NCBI GenBank assembly: GCA_022509165.1
Contig: JAFLTT010000005.1
Location: 62,001-126,000 of the forward strand
Length of the DNA: 64,000 nucleotides
Reading direction: 5' to 3'
DNA from: Muribaculaceae bacterium
GTDB lineage: Bacteria > Bacteroidota > Bacteroidia > Bacteroidales > Muribaculaceae
Part shown: piece by piece, positions 55,466 through 63,178 of the stretch
Layout: each line of letters starts with the position of its first letter
Position numbering within the stretch: position 1 is the first letter of the stretch
Notes under the pieces: model-generated
Database searches by the model: none
What the model saw: the letters and a program-made list of their open reading frames with translations, nothing else
Told to the model about the DNA's origin: nothing
Made by a program: the position numbers and the translations under genes

Positions 55466-57400
55466 CTATTTGGACTGTCGGAGACGGTGAACGAAATTAG
55501 AACGACGTTGGTTGCGGTCATCCGTATTCACGGCTATTTCCATAGCTTTTTCTTCTCCTAAGATAACGCATAGTTTACGGGCACGGCTCACACCCGTATA
55601 AAGTAGATTGCGATATAATAAAGGTCTGTGTGCCGTTGTCATTATCATGAGGATATAGTCAGTCTCCGTGCCTTGAAGTTTATGAACTGTAGTGGCATAG
55701 GCAAGTGATAGTTCTTTTAAGTCTGAAAGACCATAACGTAGCTTTTTACCATCATAAAAAGTCACTTCAAGAAATTTCCCTTCCGGATCAACATCTGATA
55801 CCCAACCTGTTTCACCGTTGAAGGTACCACGGGCTGATGAATTTGCAGTTTGCATTACCCGGTCGCCCAACCTGAATCTCTTCACGCCCTTCTTAATTTC
55901 AGGTGCATCAGGGTTCAGGAATTCCTGTATCTCAATATTTAATTGTTTTGCTCCTAAAGGCCCTTCATTCTGAGGGGTTACTATCTGAATATCTTTCGGA
56001 GAGATTCCTGTGTAAGATGGGATTTCCTTTGCCAAAAGAGAGAAAAGTCGTTGATGAATCTTTTTGGAGGAGGGTTCCTGTACTAAGACAAAATCTTCAG
56101 CCGGGTCGCTTACCGGTACCTCCCCCTCTTTTATTTTGGAAGCGTTGGCTGCGATTTTACTCCCTTCGTTTTGTCTGAAATTCTCTTTAAGTTGAATAAT
56201 CGGTATTTTTCCACTGGCAATGATATCATTAAGAACATTTCCCGCCCCTATTGCCGGCAATTGGTGAGTATCTCCCACGAGTAAAATCTTTGTATCATCT
56301 CTCAAAGCCTGGAGGAGATGATTGAAAAGTACTTGCTCAAGCATCGAAGCTTCGTCTATCACAAGTATATCCGTGTCGAGTTTCTTATTTTTGTACCCTC
56401 TGCCCATGGAATATCCCAAAAGCCTATGGATTGTCTTAGCCTCTTCTCCCGTAAGTTCCGACATTCTTTTTGCAGCCCTTCCGGTAGGAGCAGCCAGCAC
56501 CACCTTCTTACCCATACTCACCAGAAGCCCTATAATACCGTTTAATGTAGTGGTTTTACCTGTGCCCGGTCCACCGGTGATCACAGTCACCTTATTTTTC
56601 ATCACGGTATCTATGGCTTCTTTCTGAGCATCAGAAAGTGGATTACCCTTTATATCATGAGTTGGTATCTGATAATTTGCCTTGATTCCATCGTCTTTAT
56701 TGATAATGCTCAATATTTTATTTGCAGCCTCCTCTTCAGCCTTGAAATAGGGTGGGAGATAAAGCCCATCCATACTCTCAATAATACGTCCAGATTTCAC
56801 CAACTCATTAACTTGTGCCGGAAATTTTTCTCTATCTACTCCTGTAATTTTGGCAGCTGTATCTATAGCTTCTTTTGGAGTGGCAAACATATTTCCTTGT
56901 TCCTCGTAAAATTTCACAGCTGTAAGTAGAGCTCCACGAAGTCTCCTCTCATCATCGGGAGCCATCCCAAAAAATTTCCCGATCTTATCAGCCGTGAAAA
57001 AAGATAATCTCCACACATTCTCCACCATTTCATAAGGATCCCAGGCAATGATTTTTTCAGTTCGCTTGCCATAATGACCAATTATCTTCTCCACTTCCGT
57101 ATCCTTTAAGCCCGCTGAGTAAAGAATTGCCATAATTTTTGGGGATACTTTCAAAGCAGCCATACTTTCAGAAAAATCCTCTATTTTATTACTTCCCAGG
57201 CCCTTCACCTCTTTAAGATGAAGATTAAAATCAAAGTCAGGATTAAGCACTTCTGCCCCAAAAGCATCTGCAATTTTCTCGGCATATACCTTGCCCACCC
57301 CTTTGGTGAAAGAACTTGAAAGAAATTTTTCAATACCCTCTTTTGTAGGTGCAGGAAAATTCATTGAAAGATCTAAATCCTTTTGCGGAGTATCATTCAT
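55466..57400 (-). CDS. RecD2-type ATP-dependent DNA helicase (short form)
   Basis: A 644-aa SF1 helicase. HhH-type segments (residues ~20-75, GVGKVYAEKIADAFGAEVL and VKGLGSNKIEDF) are followed by the ATPase: Walker A VITGGPGTGKTTTLNGI, LAAPTGRAAKRMSEL, TIHRLLGY, Walker B ILVIDEASML, VGDTHQLPAIGAGNVL, LKENFRQNEGS. The C-terminal part has GVSRARKLCVILG (motif VI) after LAYATTVHKLQGTE (motif V). It lacks the ~80-residue N-terminal OB-like domain that makes typical RecD2 ~720-800 aa. A DNA repair role is expected. Confidence 0.9.
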   Translation of the reverse strand: MNDTPQKDLDLSMNFPAPTKEGIEKFLSSSFTKGVGKVYAEKIADAFGAEVLNPDFDFNLHLKEVKGLGSNKIEDFSESMAALKVSPKIMAILYSAGLKDTEVEKIIGHYGKRTEKIIAWDPYEMVENVWRLSFFTADKIGKFFGMAPDDERRLRGALLTAVKFYEEQGNMFATPKEAIDTAAKITGVDREKFPAQVNELVKSGRIIESMDGLYLPPYFKAEEEAANKILSIINKDDGIKANYQIPTHDIKGNPLSDAQKEAIDTVMKNKVTVITGGPGTGKTTTLNGIIGLLVSMGKKVVLAAPTGRAAKRMSELTGEEAKTIHRLLGYSMGRGYKNKKLDTDILVIDEASMLEQVLFNHLLQALRDDTKILLVGDTHQLPAIGAGNVLNDIIASGKIPIIQLKENFRQNEGSKIAANASKIKEGEVPVSDPAEDFVLVQEPSSKKIHQRLFSLLAKEIPSYTGISPKDIQIVTPQNEGPLGAKQLNIEIQEFLNPDAPEIKKGVKRFRLGDRVMQTANSSARGTFNGETGWVSDVDPEGKFLEVTFYDGKKLRYGLSDLKELSLAYATTVHKLQGTETDYILMIMTTAHRPLLYRNLLYTGVSRARKLCVILGEEKAMEIAVNTDDRNQRRSNFVHRLRQSK

Positions 57401-57508
57401 GATATATTATTTTGAGGAATCTACAGTGAGAATTAATAAAGAACAGGGTGTATCAAAGATATAATTTTTTGACACACCCTACAGTTCAGGATTTAGGGAA
57501 ATAGTGAT

Positions 57509-57802
57509 TCAACTTTTCAATTTATCTGCAAGGTCAGATGTCTTGTCTGCTAAAGTGTCAAGAGCATCTGCTATTTTATCTTTTGCAATATCAGCATATT
57601 CCGCAGCCTTGTCTTTAACTTGAGAAGCTGTGTCTTTAATATCGGCTATTCCATCGGAATAAGCCTGACTCAGATCTTGTTTAGCCTGACTTAACTTAGC
57701 CTGAGCAGCTACTTTGGCTGCAGCAGCAGAGACTTTTGCTGAATTTATCGCAACATTAGATGCGGCATCAGCCACTATCTTATTTTTATCTATTGTTTCC
57801 AT
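57509..57802 (-). CDS. Small all-helical LEA/apolipoprotein-like protein
   Basis: A 97-aa protein of one long amphipathic Ala/Lys/Asp-rich helix: VADAASNVAINSAKVSAAAA, AKLSQAKQDLSQAYSDGI, then DTASQVKDKAAEYADIAK, DKIADALDTLADKTSDLADK. The 11-residue-like periodicity (AxxxKDK-type) resembles LEA-3 and YtxH-like stress proteins. No signal peptide is seen, so cytoplasmic. A role in desiccation or envelope stress is a family-level inference. Confidence 0.65.
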   Translation of the reverse strand: METIDKNKIVADAASNVAINSAKVSAAAAKVAAQAKLSQAKQDLSQAYSDGIADIKDTASQVKDKAAEYADIAKDKIADALDTLADKTSDLADKLKS

Positions 57803-58072
57803 AATTTTCTTTTATTTAATTTTATATACATATTGTTGCCCAATCAATTTTCAATCGGAGCAAAATTATTATTCTTATCACTTATCTTTTGTAATAAAAC
57901 ATAGATAAACAGCCGAAAGTTTGTTAAGATTGTTAAAAAAATCACCCTCAAAAAATAGATCCATTTCCTCCGGAAAAGACTTGCTTCAATTATTGGGATC
58001 CAATGTAGTAGAAGTGGGTAAATTACACAAAAAATTAATAGATTTTGTTATTACAATATTTTGTTTACCAAT
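57803..58072. other. AT-rich intergenic stretch before the orphan promoter
   Basis: Contains a weak plus-strand frame (57921-58118, TTG start, ending with a hydrophobic LILLYLRKNN-type tail) that I do not accept as a gene. Otherwise no features. Confidence 0.4.
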
Positions 58073-58103
58073 TTTGTTATTAATATATATTTTGCTATAT
58101 TTG
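58073..58103 (+). promoter_or_regulatory. Perfect orphan promoter facing the PBECR-like gene
   Basis: TTTG (58073-58076), exactly 19 bases, TATATTTG (58096-58103): full consensus. The start point would be near 58110. No protein gene follows on the plus strand; the converging gene's stop is at 58182. Confidence 0.75.
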
Positions 58104-58109
58104 CGTAAG

Positions 58110-58195
58110 AATAATTGAGATTGTCCGGAGTCGTTACGGACGTGGAGGGGAGGCTTTTAAAGCATCAACCTGTCGGAACTATCAATTCTTTTTAT
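58110..58195 (+). ncRNA. Candidate small structured RNA
   Basis: From the predicted start point, AATTGA (58113-58118) can pair with TCAATT (58182-58187), directly followed by CTTTTTAT, a terminator-like end. Inside, GTCCG can pair with CGGAC around nine bases, or TCCG with a later CGGA. Length ~80 nt. It matches no RNA class I recognise. Its 3' end overlaps the last codons of the convergent gene, so the T-run may simply reflect that gene's Lys codons. Confidence 0.35.
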
Positions 58196-58658
58196 ACATA
58201 GTCTGAAAAGCGAGCGACTTCCTGCCGTCTCGCTTTTCTTCTACATAGTAGATCGTCCCGTCTTCATATTCCCTCTCATATTTTATCACAGAATTCTTCG
58301 ATGATCGCGATGGTGTTTCCGATTTAGATATTCGGTCATAATTCTCTAAAATATCCGGTATCTTTTTGAAGTCATCATCCGTTATTACAATCTGTCCTTT
58401 GTTCCTCTCAGATTTTTCATTGCCATGCATTCTCCTTGCATGTAAAATGGCGGATGTCTCTATGGAATGAACCCACTTCTCGTCTATAAGGATTCCATCT
58501 CCTTTTAAATCATTTATCTGCCTTTCAGTTGCCCTCGAAATGATCCTTCTCTTTATCTCTCCGCTATTGTTCTCTGCTTCTTGCAATATATATTCTATTG
58601 CATCAATAGCCTCTTCTTTACTCTCCGGTATATGTGGATCAAAATTCTCTTTTGCCAT
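58182..58658 (-). CDS. PBECR-like nuclease-domain protein
   Basis: A 158-aa soluble protein. The C-terminal half (NKGQIVITDDDFKKIPDILENY, then SVIKYEREYEDGTIYYVEE, then KRDGRKSLAFQTMYKKN) is the pattern of phage-barnase-EndoU-colicin E5/D-RelE-like (PBECR) domains, usually found inside phage head or polyvalent proteins. A conserved-type His lies in SAILHARRMHG. The N-terminal ~60 residues are helical, with no homology I recognise. Found alone, it may be a toxin, or a phage remnant. No immunity or antitoxin gene is beside it, only the orphan promoter. Confidence 0.6.
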   Translation of the reverse strand: MAKENFDPHIPESKEEAIDAIEYILQEAENNSGEIKRRIISRATERQINDLKGDGILIDEKWVHSIETSAILHARRMHGNEKSERNKGQIVITDDDFKKIPDILENYDRISKSETPSRSSKNSVIKYEREYEDGTIYYVEEKRDGRKSLAFQTMYKKN

Positions 58659-58950
58659 AATCTATAATTTTTGGCAAAAATAATGTTTTTCTCCTAATTG
58701 GCTCCGGCTTTCTTTTAGCTGTCACTGGAATTTTCGCTCTGCAAGCTTCGCTAAATTCCGACATCCAGCAAGCCTTTGTCGATTCTCTCTATGCTCTAAA
58801 TCTTGTTCTATTCACGGGGGCTTCCTCTTCATGCAAATCCTTAGTAGTTAGAGGACAATTCAGGAAATTCAACTTTCTTCTCTTTATCTTTCTTGCCATA
58901 AGCAATATTTCCGCTGGTCCGGTAATGCATTAGATTTGAAGATTGTAGTA
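58659..58950. other. Stretch with a start-less membrane-like frame
   Basis: On the plus strand a frame is open from about 58673 to the TAG at 58930-58932, reading LLIGSGFLLAVTGIFALQAS, then YALNLVLFTGASSS, then FNFLLFIFLAISNISAGPVM. It looks like two or three membrane helices but has no start codon. It may be the decayed end of a membrane-protein gene. Confidence 0.35.
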
Positions 58951-58952
58951 AA

Positions 58953-58999
58953 AAAGAGAAGCAACTGTCAAATCATTGATTTTCAAGTTGCTTCTCTTT
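58953..58999 (-). terminator. Terminator of tRNA-Pro(TGG)
   Basis: AAAGAGAAGCAACT (58953-58966) and AGTTGCTTCTCTTT (58986-58999) form a 14-bp perfect stem directly after the tRNA on the minus strand, followed by a T-run. Confidence 0.9.
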
Positions 59000-59000
59000 G

Positions 59001-59075
59001 TCGGGGTGAAAGGATTCGAACCTTCGACCCCCTGCTCCCAAAGCAGGTGCGCTAACCGGACTGCGCTACGCCCCG
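59001..59075 (-). tRNA. tRNA-Pro (anticodon TGG)
   Basis: A 75-nt cloverleaf on the minus strand: acceptor CGGGGCG/CACCCCG plus A, anticodon stem CCTGC/GCAGG around TTTGGGA (anticodon TGG), T-arm GTTCGAATC. Position 6 C faces A67, a mismatch in the acceptor stem; the CGG isoacceptor has T6-A67 there. No encoded CCA. Confidence 0.95.
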
Positions 59076-59330
59076 AAGAGTGGCTGAATTCTTATTCGGC
59101 CTGTTTTGTAATGCAAAGTTAAATAATTTTTTCTTACTCCGCAAATACTACTTATTTCTGAAGTGAAATGTAGATCTTCTATGGGAATAGAAAGGACTAA
59201 ATAATCTGTGTATTCCAATAAAATGGGGACACAAGATTTTGCATCCCCATTATACAGGCTATTTTAGAATCCCAAATCGCACCATGTAACTCTCAGATAA
59301 TTATAACATGAAGCGATGGATTCCTGATTT

Positions 59331-59756
59331 TTATCTTATGGCTTTTATCTCTCCCAATGTGTTGGCCTGGTCGATTGACTGATTGATACCTTCAATAACC
59401 AGGTTTACCTGATCTTTTGAATTTTTCTTCATATCATCTCCTACTTTGCCTAATTCCACAGTCTTGTCGAAGGCGGTGCGCAGAAGTTTATCGAAACTTT
59501 TCTTGAGTCTTTCTTTATCAGAATCGGTGAGATGATAATCGGGATTATCCCTTACAATTGCCAGTACCTCATCCTGAGATAAAATCTCTTGTACATTGAG
59601 AAGATCTGAAAGGCTGGTCACATTATTCACCTTTTGTGTAGCATCTTCAAAAATCTCTACAATACGGTCTACCGGAGTATGAGTTTTAGAGCAAGAAATC
59701 GCGGCTACTGAAACCAAACAAACGATCAGCCCTAAAATTAATTTTACTTTTTTCAT
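59331..59756 (-). CDS. Lipoprotein of unknown function
   Basis: A 141-aa lipoprotein: signal sequence with lipobox AISC (Cys22), then mostly helical, charged sequence (VDRIVEIFEDATQKVNNVTSL, ERLKKSFDKLLRTAFDKTVEL, LVIEGINQSIDQANTL). REPIN copy 2 begins 14 bp before its ATG. No family recognised. Confidence 0.75.
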   Translation of the reverse strand: MKKVKLILGLIVCLVSVAAISCSKTHTPVDRIVEIFEDATQKVNNVTSLSDLLNVQEILSQDEVLAIVRDNPDYHLTDSDKERLKKSFDKLLRTAFDKTVELGKVGDDMKKNSKDQVNLVIEGINQSIDQANTLGEIKAIR

Positions 59757-59770
59757 TATAATATAATAAG

Positions 59771-59938
59771 TTTATTTGACTATCCTCATAAATTTCCCCA
59801 TTAATAAATTGCCCTCAAACGTAGGGACGCACGGCTCGTGCGTCCGAAATAAAATAGGGATAATTCATTGATTATCAGCGGACGCAATGACCTTGCGTGC
59901 CTACATATGTCGTTTGGGATATTATTCTGGATAATCAT
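59771..59938. repeat. REPIN-like double palindrome, copy 2
   Basis: 168 bp, nine mismatches to 16106-16273, no gaps. First hairpin arms 59825-59833 and 59837-59845 with GTAG at 59821-59824; second 59880-59887 and 59893-59900 (one mismatch) with CTAC at 59901-59904. Outer inverted repeats 59778-59785 (one mismatch) and 59929-59936. Lies between the MFS transporter stop and the lipoprotein start. Confidence 0.85.
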
Positions 59939-59954
59939 TAAGTTTAACTATAAA

Positions 59955-61592
59955 TTATTCAGTATCAAGGATCTGTTCTTTAAGACTTTGCTCTTCAACG
60001 TCGTCTACGGGAATATCTTTATTCACATTGATGCAACCCCAGAGGCCATAGATAAATAGATATCCCAGACATCCTACCATCAGCCAATAGGAAGTCATAT
60101 ATCCCACCTTGTCGGCGATAAGTTGTTGCAAGAGTGGTATTACACCACCGCCTACCACCATCATCATGAAGATACCGGAAGCCTGAGCAGTGTATTTACC
60201 AAGACCTTCTACAGCCAGATTGAAAATACCTCCCCACATCACTGATGTGCAAAGTCCGCAAAGCACAAGGAACAATGCTGCAATAGGTACACCGGGAGCA
60301 TTCACAAGCGCTGAAATAACTTCTGCAGGCTCTTTGGCTGATTCATTTACTACGGTCTTATTGATTGTGCCCTGTTTAGTTTCTATAGGCGTAGTAGTGG
60401 TGTAAGGAGCCAAGGCTTCCTCGCTTGGATTCTTTATGAAATTCTGGATTTCGTTATCGGGCATACCGGCTGCTGTGAGAGTAGCAGTGGTCTTCTCTAC
60501 AGGATCGTAGATAAGGCTCGGAACACCAATCTGGGATTCTTTTGAACTGAATATGGCCATGACCACCAGGATAATACCAACTCCGGATACGGCCAGAAGC
60601 TGATTTCTGGTTGACACTTTTCCCGAAATGAAACTGGACGTGAAACGACCTACAAGCATTAAAAGCCAATAAATAGCAACTATTGCACCGGCTATTGTGG
60701 AAGCATCTCCCAAGATGCCCGCTCCTGAACTCTTCTGATCAGAAAGATAGAACATCAAAGTACCCGGGATACCAACTTCTATACCTACATAAATGAAGAT
60801 TCCAATCACTCCAAGCACGGTATGGCGGAAATTCCAGGGACTATGTGCAAACTTCACATTCTTTTGTTTGCTTACATCCTGAGGTTCCGGAATTGCTACA
60901 AAATATATGATAATAAATGCAGCAATAAAGATACCGATTGCAATCCACAGCAGGGAATCTACATCGCTGAGCTGTGTACGCGGAGTGAGTGCACCAATCA
61001 AAACACCTACCAGGAAGGGAGTGAGAGTGGCAGAAAGAGAATTCAATGTACCTCCAGTCTGCAATAATTGCATTCCCTTGTTGCCTCCTCCTCCGAGAAG
61101 ATTAAGCATAGGATTTACTACGGTGTTGAGCATACATACACAGAAACCGGCTATGAATGCACCCAGAAGGTAAATGATAAAGTTAAGGGCTATGTGCATG
61201 GTGCGTTCCACCGGATATTCAGCACCGTTGATTTTTTCCATCACTGTAACTGATGATTCAGCCACATGTATTTCTCCACCCCACATAGAAGAGGCGTATT
61301 GCACTGCCATACCTATGGCACCGATGGCCAATGCCCATAGAGTAGTTTTCTTATAGCCGATTTTGAGCAACAATTTACCGGCCGGGATACCCATGAAGAG
61401 ATAGGCCAGGAAGTTCATCATGTTACCCAACATACCCAGGAAACTGTTGCCCTGGAATTGATACCCCCATATTGTGCCGATCGGGGCGGCAAGGTTTGTG
61501 ACGAATGCGATCATCGCAAACATGAACATCATTGCGATAATGGCAATTGTCTTCCCGCTCTTGCTGATTTGGGGAGTTGTAGCTTCGCTCAT
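59955..61592 (-). CDS. Sugar MFS transporter (FucP/glucose-galactose type)
   Basis: A 545-aa major-facilitator transporter with about 12 membrane helices. Family segments are GYQFQGNSFLGMLGNMMNFL, FMGIPAGKLLLKIGYKKTTLW, GFCVCMLNTVVNPMLNLLG, GMQLLQTGGTLNSLSATLTPFLVG, and WGGIFNLAVEGLGKYTAQASGIFMMMVVGGGVIPLL. An unusual hydrophilic insert of ~75 residues (about 355-430, including LIYDPVEKTTATLTAAGMPD and PIETKQGTINKTVVNES) separates late helices. Probably a sugar:H+ symporter in the inner membrane; sugar unknown. Confidence 0.9.
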   Translation of the reverse strand: MSEATTPQISKSGKTIAIIAMMFMFAMIAFVTNLAAPIGTIWGYQFQGNSFLGMLGNMMNFLAYLFMGIPAGKLLLKIGYKKTTLWALAIGAIGMAVQYASSMWGGEIHVAESSVTVMEKINGAEYPVERTMHIALNFIIYLLGAFIAGFCVCMLNTVVNPMLNLLGGGGNKGMQLLQTGGTLNSLSATLTPFLVGVLIGALTPRTQLSDVDSLLWIAIGIFIAAFIIIYFVAIPEPQDVSKQKNVKFAHSPWNFRHTVLGVIGIFIYVGIEVGIPGTLMFYLSDQKSSGAGILGDASTIAGAIVAIYWLLMLVGRFTSSFISGKVSTRNQLLAVSGVGIILVVMAIFSSKESQIGVPSLIYDPVEKTTATLTAAGMPDNEIQNFIKNPSEEALAPYTTTTPIETKQGTINKTVVNESAKEPAEVISALVNAPGVPIAALFLVLCGLCTSVMWGGIFNLAVEGLGKYTAQASGIFMMMVVGGGVIPLLQQLIADKVGYMTSYWLMVGCLGYLFIYGLWGCINVNKDIPVDDVEEQSLKEQILDTE

Positions 61593-61665
61593 AATGTATT
61601 AGGTTTTAAGTTTATGAATTCTTTAAAATATCTTATTCTTTATAGTGGAAATTTATTTAAAATAA

Positions 61666-62337
61666 TCAGGGGTAATACCGGCTTCCGAAAATCGCTGAAC
61701 CGATCCTCACTATATTGGCTCCTTCCTCCACTGCTAAAGGCCAGTCGCCACTCATTCCCATTGAAAGTTTGGAAAAATCCTTCAATTGGAGTGCTTCATC
61801 CTCTTTTATAGTCTTAAAAAGAGTATGAAGAGTAGAGAAATCCGATTTGATGCGTTGTTCATCATCGGTATTTGTAGCCATACCCATAATGCCACAGATT
61901 TTCACTGCCTTAAGAGACCGGAATTCCTCTGAGTGAAGATATTGCATTAATTCATCGGGATAGAAGCCGAATTTTGCTTCTTCCTCTGCCACATGAACTT
62001 GAAGAAGTACGAAAGTAACTACATCCACCTTCTCACTCTCCCGATTGATAAGTGAAAGAAGGCGGGGAGAATCCACACTTTCTATAAGTGCTGTCTTACC
62101 AATTATGGGCCTCACCTTATTGGTCTGGAGATGACCGATGAAATGCCATCTAATATCTTGTGGGAGCACTTTCTGCTTTTCCAGAAATTCCTGCACACGA
62201 CTTTCTCCGAAGATTCTCTGACCGGCATCATATGCCTCCATAATTAGAGAAGCAGGATGAAATTTGCTCACCGCCACTATCTCCACACCTTTGGGAACCA
62301 ACTGGTGAAATTTCTTGATATTTTCAGCAATCTCCAT
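61666..62337 (-). CDS. YggS/PLPBP family pyridoxal-phosphate homeostasis protein
   Basis: A 223-aa PLP-binding protein. The Lys-bearing segment EIVAVSKFHPASLIMEAYDAG holds PLP; then FGESRVQEFLEK, IRWHFIGHLQTNKVRPIIG, LLQVHVAEEEAKFGF, ICGIMGMATNTDDE, LSMGMSGDWPLAVEEGANIVRIGSAIFG, all family signatures. It balances free PLP. The pdxA gene earlier in the window makes the precursor. It follows DUF4494 by 28 bp. Confidence 0.95.
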   Translation of the reverse strand: MEIAENIKKFHQLVPKGVEIVAVSKFHPASLIMEAYDAGQRIFGESRVQEFLEKQKVLPQDIRWHFIGHLQTNKVRPIIGKTALIESVDSPRLLSLINRESEKVDVVTFVLLQVHVAEEEAKFGFYPDELMQYLHSEEFRSLKAVKICGIMGMATNTDDEQRIKSDFSTLHTLFKTIKEDEALQLKDFSKLSMGMSGDWPLAVEEGANIVRIGSAIFGSRYYP

Positions 62338-62365
62338 CTTAATTGCCGGTTATCTTTAGCGAATT

Positions 62366-62821
62366 TTAGACTTCGATTTTCTCTTTAATTACCTCTACCT
62401 GAAATGGGAAAACGTCCATGATAGGAGTCTCGGTTATGGAAGCAATTTCATAATCGGCCATCGTACCCTTCATTCCCTCCTCAAATTTTTTCAGAGCATC
62501 GGGGAAATCCGATGCCTGGACGAGCATGAAATTTGCTGTTTTCTTCTCTACACCTGTCTTTTCATCAAGCGAGATGAAATTCACTTTTACCATGTAATAA
62601 CGGTCACCACGGTCGTCGAAAAAAATTTCCGAGATTTTGGTTTTTTTCACAGCCGAGATGCTGAAATCTCCGGAAATGAAAGGTGTAATTTTCTCAATTA
62701 TGCGGGCTTCCGCCTCTGTAAATGTCAGAGCATCTACTAAGTAAGGTTCATTCACTTTTTTCACGGCAGCCGATTCTGTCATACGTTCATACCGCACCTT
62801 ACATTCAAACCATAAAGCCAT
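62366..62821 (-). CDS. DUF4494 domain protein
   Basis: A 151-aa protein typical of Bacteroidota: MALWFECKVRYERMTESAAV, NEPYLVDALTFTEAEARIIE, RYYMVKVNFISLDEKTGVEKK, ITETPIMDVFPFQVEVIKEK. Function unknown. Probably co-transcribed with the YggS gene. A TATCTTTG box lies at 62844-62851. Confidence 0.92.
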   Translation of the reverse strand: MALWFECKVRYERMTESAAVKKVNEPYLVDALTFTEAEARIIEKITPFISGDFSISAVKKTKISEIFFDDRGDRYYMVKVNFISLDEKTGVEKKTANFMLVQASDFPDALKKFEEGMKGTMADYEIASITETPIMDVFPFQVEVIKEKIEV

Positions 62822-62843
62822 TTCGTATCCTTTAATTAATGAG

Positions 62844-62851
62844 CAAAGATA
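62844..62851 (-). promoter_or_regulatory. Candidate -7 box for DUF4494-yggS
   Basis: TATCTTTG on the minus strand, ~23 bp before the start codon; no clear -33 element. Confidence 0.4.
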
Positions 62852-62870
62852 AGCATTTTTTTATTATTGG

Positions 62871-62901
62871 GTTGCGTGTTAAAGAATAATTATTAATTTT
62901 G
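62871..62901 (+). promoter_or_regulatory. Promoter of the DUF4492-cydA unit
   Basis: GTTG (62871-62874, one mismatch), 19 bases, TAATTTTG (62894-62901). The start point would be near 62908. Confidence 0.6.
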
Positions 62902-62928
62902 CCATAGGTTAAAAAAGAGGTAGCATAG

Positions 62929-63153
62929 ATGGCGGGATTTGCAACATTCACACGCAGAATCTGGGATTTGTATTACGACGGATTCCGCTCTATGACTGTA
63001 GGCAAGACATTATGGCTAATCATCCTTGTGAAGGTATTTATCTTCTTTGTGGTAATGAAGCTGCTGTTTTTCCCCAACCTACTGAAGACCAACTTCGACA
63101 CAGATGAAGAACGTGCCGAACACGTGAGAAGCGAACTACTCAATAAAAATTAA
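62929..63153 (+). CDS. DUF4492 domain protein (cyd-associated)
   Basis: A 74-aa single-pass protein: ATFTRRIWDLYYDGFRSMTVG, a helix (about residues 27-48, LWLIILVKVFIFFVVMKLLF), then NFDTDEERAEHVRSELLN. It precedes cydA by 25 bp, as commonly in Bacteroidota, and may help assemble or anchor cytochrome bd, like CydX/CydY small subunits elsewhere (inference). Confidence 0.88.
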   Translation: MAGFATFTRRIWDLYYDGFRSMTVGKTLWLIILVKVFIFFVVMKLLFFPNLLKTNFDTDEERAEHVRSELLNKN

Positions 63154-63178
63154 TAAAACACTCTATACCTAAAAACTC

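Noticed and set aside
57921..58118. 65-codon plus-strand frame with a TTG start and hydrophobic C-terminus
   Set aside because: Low-complexity, AT-driven composition, no start signal, and a perfect promoter lies inside its 3' end.
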